NCBI GenBank assembly: GCA_019722365.1
Contig: JADFUC010001382.1
Location: forward strand, 1-64,000
Direction: 5' to 3'
Source: Lithospermum erythrorhizon
Taxonomy: Eukaryota > Streptophyta > Magnoliopsida > Boraginales > Boraginaceae
DNA length: 64,000 nucleotides
Shown here: piece after piece, positions 1-12,760 of the stretch
Numbering within the stretch: position 1 is the stretch's first letter
Layout of the letters: the number at the start of each line of letters is the position of its first letter
The notes under the pieces: model-generated
Databases searched by the model: none
What the model was told of the DNA's origin: nothing
What the model saw: the letters and a program-made list of their open reading frames with translations, nothing else
Program-made: the position numbers and the translations under genes

Positions 1-2060
1 TTGATAGAAAAAATGCACTGTGCTCCTCTTCGGGTGACTCCTCTGCTGACACAAGGGCTTCGCCGAAGATGCTTCCACAATTCAAATGCTTGCCTGGAAA
101 TAGATAATTTATATGTGTCCAAGAAACATTTTGCAAACAATTCTTACAACCATGAGAAAACAATCTAGCAAGCTATTGCGGTCAATGTTAGAGGGACAAG
201 ATACCTTTATACCTAAGCCAAGAACATTTTCCAGGCAACCAGACATGTCCAATTCTAGGTAGCTTGCAGCCATGTGCAAGATAGTCTTGTTCAGCATGCA
301 CTGAGATATATCAAGACAAGTAAAATCTTCCCACAATATCTGGTCGTGTTAAGGTGCTTCCGAAACACAATATGTGCTACATTATTTGATGACCATAAAC
401 CATTCCCAAAAACAAGTATAAATTTAAGGCGAGGAAAATGAATTTCTACAATACTTGTTATCATTTAGAACTTTAGAATTTAGTATGGGAAATTGAGGAG
501 TAGGATTCAACTTTCAATATCTGATGATCATTGTTGTTTTGCTTCATGATATTACTCATAGACATCGATTAGTCAAACAATTAACAAGTTTTAAACCCAA
601 AAAAGAATGTCTGAACATGAAAAAAGAGTGCAACAAAATGCATCAGATTTCATACACAAGGATGCTTTTAGAGACTCCAGTAGATATGCCACTTCAGATT
701 TCCCAGCGACATGCAACTCCTCAACCTCATTGTCCAGATGAACATGGGTTTCTACAATCTAGCAGGCATAATATTCAAGATTTAGCGTTTCAAGTAATAT
801 TTAGTTTAGCTATAGTTTTGCATATAAGTAGATGTCTAAAATCTAAAATCATTAAGTAATTGAACGAAGTGGCGTGGAAGCCAAATATCGTGCAAGAAAC
901 ATAAGTATCATGGTGATTTTTCCGTTGCACACTCATAACGTCAATACATAAATTGAATGGTGAACTACGGCCTTAACTGCCCACAAATGCCTCAAATATT
1001 GAAAATCAATAAGTTCAACCGTGTAATGACAACAAATGATAAAGGTAAAAATGAACTCACGAGCAAGATATGACTGTAAAGGAGTAAATACAAATATTCA
1101 TTCGCACCCATGGTAAACGAATAACATCTTATAAATTGAATCAAACATGATGATGATGCTATTCGAGCCATCATTATTCAGTAACTCTGCAATTCAATCA
1201 TACGTCACGAATAGTAGAGTCTATACACAAAGTTCTCTATGCTCTTATAAAATTAAATTCCATATCATTCGAAACAAAATTTCTCATAATTTAAATTGTA
1301 ATGATATTCACAACACATAACTATCTATAATTTAATTAAAATATAACAATTGAGTTAAAAAATCAAAATGCAAGTTCCATACCATTTTATACATATTATT
1401 CCAATTTAGCTATCTATAACATAATTGCATAAACAAACTATTCGTTATTTGTCATTCTAAATTAAATTTTTATTTTCTCTCAAAATATTTGTCATTCTAA
1501 CATGTAAAAGTCAGATTTCTATATTTCCAATGCATTTCGACTAATTTTTCACGATATATTTTTAAACGACACATTCCATATTTTCAACGAATTTTCATTA
1601 ATTTTACTTTTCCTTAATTTATACGCAAATCGCTAACAATAAAAAATGGAGGAGTATGTTTCCTAACATATTATACAAAAATTGAAATATAAGACGCAAC
1701 ATTTTTTCACATATTATGAAATATAAGTCTCATAACATTTTCATACATATTATTCCAAATTGAAATATTAATATTTTCACACACTATTAGAATGAAAAAA
1801 AAGACAAAATTAGAATGAACAAAAAGTCAAAAATTAGAATTAATAAAAAAGTCAAAATTAGAATAAAAAATTGAAGAAATTAAAGCTTACATCTGAAGCT
1901 CTAATAGCTTCTAATAAAGTCTGCAAATCGCGAAGGTGATGGAGACGTATTGGAGCAGGTGGTGAGCGGCATGCAGAGTGAGGGTGAAGTGGGTGGCGGT
2001 GGTAGCAGCGTACGGAGGCGAGAGAGCGGCGAGAGTAGCGAGCTGCTCAAATATCTTAGT
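1..2060 (-). CDS. 5' part of an unidentified plant gene, several short exons, cut by window edge
   Basis: I do not recognise the product. On the minus strand, exons chain in one reading frame. A first exon ends at 1891 (encoding LQTLLEAIRASD, donor GTAAGC). A possible 13-nt microexon lies at 1073-1061 (SYLA). The next runs 751 to about 657 (THVHLDNEVEELHVAGKSEV and LLESLKAS), then 339-213 (ILWEDFTCLDISQCMLNKT to ENVLGLG), then 93 to beyond base 1 (KHLNCGSIFGEALVSAEESP and EEEHSAFFLS). The 1891/1073, 1061/751 and 213/93 junctions have canonical AG/GT sites and agreeing phases. The 657/339 junction has no phase-compatible GT, so that boundary is open. No start codon is certain: the frame is open back to about 2060 but has no ATG. 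The peptide is soluble and acidic, without an obvious motif. The LARD-like retrotransposon lies only about 160 bp upstream of this 5' end. Confidence 0.6.
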
Positions 2061-2221
2061 ATTCCCTAAAATAATCTTTGATTTGTGTTTTAGAAGTGAA
2101 ATCACATATTTACCCTTCTTTTTAAATTTATTTACAAAAATGTCATTATCAGCGTGTTTTTGTGGAATTGGCAACTATTTTAACTCACATTCTAAATAAA
2201 TTGTACAATCAATAAAACACA

Positions 2222-5200
2222 TGTGAATAACCTGCCATTTAAAAAAAAAAAATAAATAAATAAATAAATTTCGTCGGCGGTGGGACCCCGAATAAGATAA
2301 TTTTTTCGACGATAATATTATTTCAGAAAACTTTTGAGCCGAATTTCATTTATAATTCTTAAAAGAGTGTTTGCCATAAGAATTTTATTCAAATCTAAGC
2401 CAGGAGATTTAAGACGATATCGGAGAATTAACCGAAACCTAACTTTTAATTCTCAGCTTTTTTTAATACCTATTCATACTTATCCTCCACATCATCATCA
2501 TCATCACAACTTCATCTTCTTTCACGCTGCCGGCCAAAATTAAGCTCCTCCCCTAAAAAATTTCATTTTTCCATTTCTCTCTTCGATTGCCGCCAAACTC
2601 AAGATCGGCCAGAATATTGTTCTCTCCATCATTCTCTTTCACAGTTAAGTGTAAGAAATTTCAAGTCTTCGAGATATTTCTGGGTTTTGAGATAGTTGAC
2701 TTTTGGTTTGACTTACATAATCTAATTTTACGATAAAATCTTAGTTGGTTATGGGTTCTGCGGACGTATATATGTGATGAATTCGTGATTTAGAGCTCAA
2801 GCTTGAGGACGTGCGTCGAGTTGACTTTTCTAGGTTTCGTTGACTTTTCGAGGTGATATTTTCATAAGACTCTTAAATGTGTGGAGTTTAATTGGGACCT
2901 TTATTATAGTTATTGCGATGTTAAATCGGTGATTTAAAAATTCACGCGCTTAGGTTGAAAAGCAATATTTTCAAGTCGAGATATAATTGATATTTTGGAG
3001 TATGTGATTGCTAATTAGGACTGGACAACTAGAATGACATATAAGTTAATTTAAATGATAAAACGAGCAAGATGCAGTTTAGCGGCGATCGATTTGCTGT
3101 GTCCGATGAGTTTATAATTCGATAGTTTGCCCGCCATGTTAGACCGCTTAGGAAATCGTCTGACGAGTCGTAATGCTTATTCTAACGTAATTTTGGTATT
3201 AGTTCCCGAGTACACTTTCCGGTGTTTCCTAGGCCTCGATCAAGGAAGCACGCCTGCGATCGCCGTGAGGACTTTGTGATAGCTAGTGTAGGCGCAGTAC
3301 TTATCTCAATGGTACGACCTTATGTACTTCTTTAAAACGGGTGTACCGTCTCCTCAGATATAATTATGTGTGTGGTGCATGTGTCTTTGTAATATAATTA
3401 CGTGTGAATGGTGTATATGTCCTTGTGATATGATTACTGGGAAACGGTATACATGTAATGGTCAGACGACATTACAGAGCCTAATATGATTACATTACCT
3501 CTATTCCGCAAAGATCAAGGCCGGGCTCGAGGTGCTGACGGCCCCGAACTCCCAACTTATATTTCAGATTATGTGGCCTCGACGGCACTCTCGTGGTATT
3601 TATGTGGCTTTGCTCAAGACTTGTGGTATCAAAGCAGGCCTCGACGGTACTGCGGGTATTTTGCGCGGCCTCATTTCACCGGTATTGCGTGGCCTTGCTC
3701 CGCACTTCGCGGGTATTATGTGGCCTTTGTTTCGCACTCTCATGTATTTAAGCGGCCTCAAGGCGGCGATTGATTAATTTATCATGTGTGATGTAATAAT
3801 GAGTGTTTTGCCATTGTCGAAGTAAAGTAGTTGGTTGTATTTAGGCGTTCACGGAGTTATGTATGATTGCAGACTCGAGTATTAGGATACGAATTCCTAT
3901 ACGGACTACTGTGATTAAAGTGACTCCTCCTTGCAGGTGATATGTGACGCTTACGGCCCTATACTACGGTATAGCCAAGCGGTATGATTCTTTCACTGGC
4001 CGTGTGCATTGTTTGTGGCCCTATACTACTAAGATAAATAAGCAAGGGGTATGATTCTCTTTGATCGCTTTGTCACAAGTATCAAGCCGGTGTGGCCCCA
4101 TAATACTTTTATAACAAGCGTATGATTCTTTGGATCGCTTTGTCGTGGTGTATCGTCGAGGTGGCCCTATACCACGGTATAGCGCGTATGATTCTCTTTG
4201 ATTACTTTGTCGGGTGCATTGTCGATGCGGGCCCTATACTACTTGCATACAGGCGCGTGCCTTATACTTTGTATAAGTGCGTGGCCTTATACTTTGTGTA
4301 TAAGGGTTTTGGCCTTTATATCGCGGTATATTGAAATGATCACATTGTCCATTCCCCGTGACTGATCGGTATATGCCATTAGAGGATGGTATACCGGGTG
4401 GGGATACGGTAGATAGAGGCTGGCTAACTGTAGTTTTGGGCTTGTCATTGAAGTCTCCTGATTTACCTGGGTGATTGTGTGCTTATCTGAATCCTCTATT
4501 ATATATTCATGCTATGCCCGAGACTTCACGAAATTATGTTGAAGACTTATCCGATAACTCGTATACATGTATTTTATTCATATTTGACTACGGCGACTAT
4601 TCCTGACCCTGTTGTTGTGCTAAGAATAGTGCTTTCTTTGATGGTTATACTTCATTTTAAGCTACCACTGCCTACAAACTATTTTTCTGATGTATTTATT
4701 TTCACTTGTAGCCTACCTGCATTACCGTCTTTTTAGGTTAAATATGTTCTATATATCTTAAGTGGCTAATGGACGAGATACCTTCTGAATTGAGAACATT
4801 AGAGTGTAAATTATAAATCGAAGTTTATGCTAATCCTATTTATTAATTTATATTTTATATATATATGGTGGAAAAATGGATTCAAATGTGCTAGAATATA
4901 AGTACCGATCTAACTACGACCTCGATACTACATGGAGGGTAAATAAGTTCCTTCAGATACTAAATGGAAAAATCAGAAGATAACTGCATTTCCTAGGGTT
5001 ATCCGGATTCAAGATATATTACTCACCATATTAAGAAACGATATATTCGGGGAAGTCTCCGAGGAACATTTATTAGTTGTCATAGGAGGAGTATGATTGT
5101 AAAATGGGGAGCAAAGATTTAAAGTGAACTAAAGATGTTGATCGAATAGATACGACGAAGCTATGCAGAAAGTTAAGATATATGTTTAAGTTATCGCGGT

Positions 5201-5859
5201 TCGAGTTTTATATTATATCGGGAATTAGCTATACTTCGTAAAGATAATAGATAGAGAAATACCTCTTGTAATTATGTGTACTCGTGAGTGTTGTTGACGA
5301 GTGGGTTATTGGTGTTAGTTAGAAAGCCACTAAGGAAAGTTTTATTTCTCAGGGCTTAAAGAACCTATAAAATAATACTTTGGGGTATATAGTCTCTAAA
5401 CAAAGCGGTAAATCTAAATTATTCTATATTCAGCATCAGTAGGTTAACTTCATGGCTATTTATTTTCACCTGCCTTTTGAATGACTTCTATTTCTTTATG
5501 GGCGGGCTGCTTCTGCTGCCTAGGGTCAATAAGTGGGATTTAATCGACATGCATCGTCGAGTAGCCGCTGCACTTGCCAAGATGGCTTATTTATGGGTTT
5601 TGAAGACCTCACCAGCCATACTTATCTTCCTTTGAAGTTTCCTCTTGTATATAATTATTATTGACTCGAAGTTGTATAACAAATTGGATGTATATTTGTA
5701 TTATGATTTTTCAATGTCATGTACTATCAAGTTACCACCCGATTAGCTTATATTGCTTTTATTTACGATGTAAAAGTTAAGTCATTTTTATCATATCCAC
5801 GCCGCACTATAATGGCCACGGTCCCAACTCGTGGATGCCCACCTGGGCGGGTCGTTACA
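2222..5859 (+). repeat. Left LTR of the LARD-like element
   Basis: A 3638 bp direct repeat beginning TGTGAATAAC and ending GGGTCGTTACA. It aligns along its whole length with 7745-11437, including the A-run/AATAAATAAA block near the start and the repeated CCTATACTAC section. An internal repeat section lies at about 3530-3780 (GTGGCCT/TTTGC units). A second lies at about 3940-4345 (units of 55-70 bp containing GGCCCTATACTAC and GATTCTCTTTGATCGC). No convincing ORF is present; short open frames across the repeats are incidental. Confidence 0.85.
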
Positions 5860-7744
5860 ATTTTGGTATCGTGAGCCTAGGTTTATGTTTCTGGTGTCTC
5901 AGGTTATGTGCCTATACCAAAGTTATAAGTGTATGCTATGAGCCATTTTCCAGTTTGAGTTCATTTCTTTTCCGAACTGCTGACTGGGCTGGGAGGATGC
6001 CACTAAGATTTTGCTGACTGTATTTAGGGTCTTACGAGACTACTTTGCATTCCTCGTGGTTTTTGTGGTGTTATTTGATTAAGATGTGTTGTATTGTGAG
6101 ATACGTGAAATTTACCGGGTAATATGACGACCGCCGAGTTATGTATTTGTCGAGACGTGGTACCGGGTATGGCGGAGACGCAATACGAGTAGATATTTAA
6201 GCGAGGGATTATATTGAACGATAATGAATGGGTTAATACGGGTTTATGTATCGGAAATATTACGAGGATATTTGGGTGATCTATATTTTGGGAAATGTCT
6301 TATCATGATGCCAGTAGTACAAAATATTAATGAGATTTTACGTAAGTGAAATTAATTAAGGATAAAGGGTGATAATTATACGATATACTGAAAGGGATAG
6401 GCGAACATCAATGGGTTATGTTAATCAGTTAAGATCCGTGATTATATGAAGTCATGGAAATGCTGGGTTTGATCTAAATGATAAATAAGTTAAAAGCAAT
6501 ACAAATCGAAATCAATAAGAAAGAGTTTGGTTATCTCGTTAATAATGTTTAAGTAAGAGTTCGTGTTTGAGCAGTCAAGATCTTTTATAGTAATTTAATC
6601 ATTCCAGGATAAACTCTAGGTCAAACCTTCGAGACGGACATTTGATGAATATGTTTCAGGATTCAAGAAGAGACCGAATTATACTGAAGTATTGGTAGGA
6701 ATTCACTCCTGTTAAATTTGAAGTTGTTGATAAGTTTCAAAATTCGTGAATTATGGTAATAAAAGGTTAACAGAGATTCTCGTGACATTGTATCATTTAA
6801 TAGAAATTAATCTAAAAGAGATCTTTAAAATAACAAGAATCTTTGATACTGAAGAATGGGGATTATCACCGGTCGTTACCTTATCTATGTTGAGCAAGTG
6901 ATATGGTAATTGATCAGACTGTGTATCCAGTAAATAAACTTATCCGTGGCTTAATAGTGAAATCAGAAATGTCGACTTGAACGGTGGTCAAAGGTTCGGT
7001 ATTCTGCCATTTATTTCAGGGTAACTCATGTTTAAATTTGTATATGATCAAGCGTGTTCAATTGAGTATATTTGTGTTATGGACGTATTCAGAATATATT
7101 TTTACGGTAATGGCCTTATATGAAACTTGTTGTATCGCAGTATTATGGATACGCCGAGATCAAGTAGTGTATGATTGATATTATGTGTGATTTGTGAATT
7201 GTTTGATTTGGAGTATTATCAGATGAAAAGGCTCAAGGCGACATCACGGAAAAGGAATTTAATCATATATATCAAAAGTTATTGTGGTTTATCTGTAAGT
7301 TATTTTATAGTAGTCAGAGTACCTAACGCAGCGTGAAATTTTGTCAAGTAATTTCATGACCATGGATATGGAGTAGTATGGCACACAAATTATGAGGATG
7401 ATCGTATCAAGTATGAATTTTAATTTTGAGCAGTAATGGGAGGAAATCGGTGACGCTTATAATACTCAAGATCGACATTAATAATAACAAAGCGCAGCAA
7501 CAAGATGATAAGTCAATAGGAAACGTCGGTTGAATGTGTTACGCGTGGAAGAGAGTCACCGCCTTAAGTTAATCGACATAAGATATTACGAGTTAATGGA
7601 AGACGTATACTATATCGGGAAATTCGAGTAGGTGACAAGCGTGTCCCTACGTTAGTCGATAAGGCACGTCGAAAGAAAAGCTGAGTTTATCCGACAGATT
7701 GTTCGAGTAAATTTCGAGGATCTAAATTTTATAAGTGGGGTAGA
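5860..7744 (+). other. Non-coding internal domain of the LARD-like element
   Basis: The region begins at the tRNA-Met-like primer site and ends at the purine tract before the right LTR. All six frames are closed at short intervals; the longest frame, about 64 codons at 6984-7178, has no retrotransposon motif. The base composition resembles the LTRs, with many GATA/ATTA and CGAG stretches. In LARDs the interior is non-coding and is thought to carry packaging and dimerisation signals; nothing here locates such signals. Confidence 0.7.
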
Positions 7745-10700
7745 TCAGAATAACCCATTTAAAAAAAAAAAATAAATAAACAAATTTCTAAGGGACCGAA
7801 TAGTATAATTTTTTCGATGATAATATTATTTCAGAAACTTTTGTTTAATTTTATTTATAATTTAGTAGTGTTTCTGCTATGGAAGAATTTTATCTTTTGA
7901 AATCGGGTTCAGGGAGCATTTAAGTACGAGCACTGGAGAATTAACCAAACCGAATCTGACTCGGTTTTTTTTAATACCTATTCATACTTATCCTCCATCA
8001 TCATCATCACTTGCCAACTTCATCTTCTTCTCATGTTGGTCAATTAAGCTCCTCTCTCTAAAAAATTTCATTTTTCCATTTCTCTTCGGACATGTCAAGC
8101 CAAACTCAAGATTCTGCTTGTAGAATATTGTTCTCCCATCATTCTCTTCTGGGAGTTAAGCGTAAGAAATTTCAAGTCTTTCTAGATATTTCTGGGTTTT
8201 AGATAGTTGACTTTTGGGTTGACTTTACATAATTGAATTTTATGATAAATCTTAGCTGGTTGCGGGCTTTTCCGACGTATATATGAATTCGTGATTTGTG
8301 AGCTCGCCTTCGGTGATCGCTATGTCGAGTTGACTTTTCAGCCTCGTTGACTTTTGAGGTGATATTTTCATAAGACTTTAAAATGTGTAGGAGTTTAATC
8401 GACCTTTATTATAGCTATCGTGATGTTAAATCGCATTTAAAATTCATTAAAGTGCTTAGGTTGAAAAGTAAAATATTTTCAAGTCGAGATATAATTGATA
8501 TTTTGGGAGTATAGATTGTTAATTAGTGGACCTCGGCCGATTAACTGTAATGACATATGCAGTTAATTTGTAATGATAAAATGATAAGATGGAAGTTTGG
8601 GCTGGGCGATCGATTTGGTTGTGTCCATGAGTTTATAATTCGATAGCTGTCTGGCCATGTTAGATCATGAAATCGCTCCGGCTTAGTCGTAATGTTTATT
8701 CTAGAACGAATTTTGGTATTAGTTCCCCGAGTAATACTTTCTGGTGTTCTTAGGCCTCGACCGCTGAAGGGTAATGCCTGCGTGATCGCTTCTTCGTGAG
8801 GACTTTTGTGATGTTTAGTAGAAGTAGTACTTATCTCAATGCAGACCTATGTACTTTTTTAAATGGTGTAATTGCCTTGTATTATAATTATGTAAAGTGG
8901 CGCATGTGTCTTTTAATATAATTCTTATGTGTGAAACGGTGTATATGTCCTCGCTGAGCAGCATTACGGGGAACGGTATACATGTAATGGTTGCATGACA
9001 TGTGAGCCTAATATGATTATGTGACTCTATTCTGCAAAGATCAAGGCCGGGTTCGAGGTGCTCGAATGGCCCGAACTCCTGCAACTATATTTCTCAGATA
9101 TGGCCTCGACGCACTGTATTTATGTAGCTTTGCTCACTGTGGTACGCGGTATTTCCACGGCACTTCATAATATTTATGTGGCCTTGCCTATGACCGGTGG
9201 TATTTATGGCCTTTGTCGGCACTTCAGGTATTATGTGGCTTTGTCGGCACTGTGGTATTTATGCGGCCTTCAAGGGTGTCAGCGATTGATTTACGATCAT
9301 ACATTTATTAGTCAGATGTTTCATATTACTGAAGTAAAGTAGCTTGGTTATCGAGAGGTGTTTCGATGGAGTTATGTATGATTTTGAGGTGACTTGAGAT
9401 AGGATACGAATCTCTATAGTCGGGACTACTAGGATTAAAGTGACTCTCCTTCCTTTGGGCAGATATGACGTTATTGGCCCCTATACTACTGTGAGAGATA
9501 GCTATGGTAGTGATTCTCTTTGATCGCTTACGCGCATTGTCGAGGTGGCCCTATACTACCAAGATAGCTACGGTATGATTCTCTTTGATCGCTTGTCAGG
9601 TGCACATTGTCGAGGTGGCCCTATACTACGGTATACGCGCAGATGATTCTCTTTGATCGCTTTTGTCGTGTGCATTGTCGAGGTGGCCCTATACTAGCTG
9701 TGATAGCCATGTATGATTCTCTTGGATTACTTTGCATTGTCGATGTGGCCCTATACTACGGTATATGTATGTGTGCCTTATACTTTGTGTATAAGTGCGT
9801 GCCTATACTTTGTGTATAAGCGCGCCTTTATACTTTGCGATAAGCCAAGGGGTTTTGGCCTTATACTGCGTATGTCAGCTTTGGTGTGGACGTTGATTGT
9901 CCATTCCCGCAGTAGACATCGGCAAGGCGCGCATTGTGAGGGATGGTATACCGGTGGGGATACTTTATGAGATAGGGAGGTTTGATAACTAGAGTTTTAG
10001 TCGTTGTCGAAGTCTCGTGATTTCCAAGCGATTGTGTGCTTATCTAACCCTCTCTATTATATATTCAGCTGCAGTTATAACCGAGACTTCATGCGGAATT
10101 ATGTCAGATGACTTACCCCATAATCCCGTATACATGTATTTTATTCATATTTGACTAATGGCGACTATTCCTAATCTTGTTGTCAAAGGCTAGCACACGC
10201 TTTATGTTATAATTTCATTTTAAGCGCCAAATTGCCGGGCAACTATTTTTCTTCGTGATACGGTATTTATTTTCGCTTGTAGCCTTACCGGCATTATCAT
10301 CGCCTTTTGTTAAATATAGTTCTATATATCTTAAGTGGCTAATGGATGAGATAATTGGGAAATCTATAAACATTAGGGAGCGTAAATTATAAACCAAGTT
10401 TATGCTAATCTGTCGCATGATGCTGATGATATTTTTATATATATATGGGTGGAAAAATGGATTCAAATAAAGAATATAAGTACCGACATCTAACCACGAC
10501 TGACACCATGGAGGTAAATAAGTTCAGATACTAAATGGAAAAATCGGGAAGATAAACTTGCACTTTAGGTTATCCGGATTCAAGATATATTACTCACTAG
10601 TACAGAAATGCATAGATTGGGAAGGTCTTCCGAGGAACATTAGTCAATATAGGAGGAGTATGATTGTAAACGGGGGAGCAAGACTTTAAAGTGAACTAAA

Positions 10701-11437
10701 GATAAGTGATTGAGCTTGTATATGCATGAGTTACGGTATATAAGATATACGTTAAGTTTATCAAGGTTGGCGCTTATATTATATTTTAATTGGGCCTATA
10801 CTCGTAAAAAGATAATAGATAGAGAAATACTTCTTTTGTAATTAAGGCAGATCGTGAGTGGAAGTTGTTGACGTGAAAGGGGTTATTGTGTTAGTTAGAA
10901 ATAATAAGGAAAGTTTTATTTGTATGCAGTAACCTATAAAATAATACTCTTTGGGGTATATAAATTTCTAAATAGGTAAATCTAAATTATTCTTATTCGT
11001 AATAACGTAGGTTAACTTCTAAGTTATTTATTTTCACTCCGCCTTTAGTCGACTCTATTTCCTTTTGGCTGGCGGGCGTTTCATGCCTAGGTTGTCAAGG
11101 GATGACCGATATGCATTGGCCGAGTAGCTGCACTGCCAAGATGGCGATGGTGGCTTCAAGACCTCAACAAATATACTTTTATCTTCTGAAGTTTCTCTCA
11201 GATATAATTATTACCACCCGAAGTTGTATAACAAAGTGTTTGATGTGTATTTATGTTATCATTTTTCAATGTTGTTGTACTATCAAGTTAGTTCAATTCA
11301 TTGACGAGTTATAATTGCTTTTATTTAATGCATTTAAAGTTAAGTCATTTTTTATCGTTATCCATCGTCAGCGACTGATAATACAGTGCTTGCTGACCTG
11401 GGCCCCAACTCGCGGGGCCCACCGGGCGGTCGTTATA
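7745..11437 (+). repeat. Right LTR of the LARD-like element
   Basis: A 3693 bp copy of the left LTR ending CGGTCGTTATA, directly followed by the ACACA duplication. Differences from the left copy are largely small insertions and deletions of 1-6 bases, with fewer clean substitutions. The internal repeat sections recur at about 9045-9300 and 9465-9890. Here the CCTATACTAC unit is present about five times, followed by TATACTTTGTGTATAAG units. Confidence 0.85.
9465..9890 (+). repeat. Tandem repeat inside the LARD LTR
   Basis: About five units of 60-70 bp, each containing GTGGCCCTATACTAC, then GATTCTCTTTGATCGCTT, then GCATTGTCGAGG. They grade into shorter units built on ATACTTTGTGTATAAG. The matching array in the left LTR is at about 3940-4345. 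The units differ in length between copies, so the arrays have either diverged or are imprecisely assembled. Confidence 0.8.
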
Positions 11438-11442
11438 ACACA

Positions 11443-12760
11443 TGGTACAAGCTTCTTATGCAGCTGAAGTTGACGTAGATTTAAAATTCACTGTCAGTAA
11501 CTCAAATTTTAACTCACATTTCCAAAGAAACTGCATAATCAATAAAACATATAGTACAAGCCTCTTATACACGAGCTGATTTATTTGGGGTAATTCATCG
11601 TTGCAACTCAAATTTCCTTTTTATATAATACTATAGATAAGATTCTGGCACATCACAAGAATACATGCTTATTTGTTTTTGACTTATTGCTCAGAGGGCT
11701 AATTGTTCAAGAATATTCTTTGCACGAATTACTTAAATAAAATGAAAGTAAATTATGAAAATGTACCGACATCCATAGGACGCCACAAGGTATTGCTAGT
11801 CGTTTGCACGGCCTCCTTCTAACTTATTCCCATCATGAGTTATCTTGATAAAGGAAACATTTATATCCGACCATAGTAAACAAAAACCATCCTCAGAATA
11901 ATGATGATATGATTAAATATTTTAGTGTTAACATCATTGATCACTAAGAGTCCAGTTGAATAATGCTTCTAAGAAATTTCTCAAAGATTGAAGAAGTATT
12001 ATTAGAAGGTGGGAGCCAAAGGCAAATATCTGTTCTATTGAGTTTTTGAATCGATGGAAATAATTCAAAATCTCTATCATCCAAATTCATAGTCTTCGAT
12101 TCCATTACAAAGCGATTGATCAGGTTGTTAAAGAACAACAACTTTGTATTGTAGGAGATATAACTGTTGTATAAATAAACCGAGAATCATGACTAGTCGA
12201 GGGAATTTTAGTGCATAATAGAAGCATAAGCTATGTAGTTTAAACTAGTTATTGTAGTCCAATCCTTCAAAAACTGAGAAAGATCTACTCAAAATATTTA
12301 TTATGTCAAACCGATATCATTAAAAATAGTATCATGCCTATAAGCTCAAATACCCCACAACATACTACTAATTTTAATGATATTTGATTTGTTTTTACTA
12401 TAGTGTTTCCAAAATTCAAGAGTCAAAATAAATGAGACCATTAATAGAATTTAAGTGTATATGGATTCGATTATTGAAATATTTATTCCAAATATCATGA
12501 ACGAGGCGCATGCTGAGAAAGAGGGGCGCAGGGATAAGCTAAGAGATTTGAAAGAATAGGAAGATACAAGCAATATTAAAGATAATGAAAGTTTGTTTCT
12601 AAGATCGACTTGATAGGTAACTTCTGTTAACCAAAAAGTGAAGATGAGTATTTAATAAGTAGCTAATCAAGTAAATATAATCGCTTGCAATATAATGAAC
12701 CGTTGTAATATTTCGCTTAGATGAAATTCAAAATTTATAATCATACATGTAGATATTATG
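11443..12760. other. Intergenic, AT-rich, no supported gene
   Basis: The first 120 bp include a second copy of the sequence flanking the LARD insertion: TTTTAACTCACATT, ATAATCAATAAAACA, then GTACAAGC-CTCTTATAC (11507-11565). A short minus-strand open frame at 12141-11944 contains the phrase ICLWLPPSNNTSSIFEKFLR and could be a gene remnant. I find no partner exons and no family match. Confidence 0.5.

Larger units (their letters stand above)
2222..11437 (+). mobile_element. LARD-like non-autonomous LTR retrotransposon
   Basis: Two long direct repeats (2222-5859 and 7745-11437) enclose an 1885 bp internal region. The element is flanked by the 5-bp target-site duplication ACACA (2217-2221 and 11438-11442). 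A primer binding site resembling the initiator-Met tRNA complement (TGGTATC-GTGAGCC, 5864-5877) follows the left LTR within a few bases. A purine-rich tract (AAGTGGGGTAGA, about 7732) precedes the right LTR. No gag, protease, reverse transcriptase or integrase motif is seen in any frame of the internal region. Very long LTRs plus a short non-coding interior fit large retrotransposon derivatives (LARDs), which depend on enzymes of an autonomous, probably gypsy-type, partner. Orientation follows from the primer site and purine tract. Confidence 0.85.

Noticed and set aside
1440..1665. Possible Stowaway MITE ending GGAGGAGTA near 1654
   Set aside because: Only one terminus resembles the consensus; the left side shows no inverted partner or TA duplication.
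3486..3777. Overlapping plus-strand ORFs of 81-95 codons
   Set aside because: They fall exactly on the tandem repeat of the LARD LTR, are not kept in the other LTR, and show no domain.
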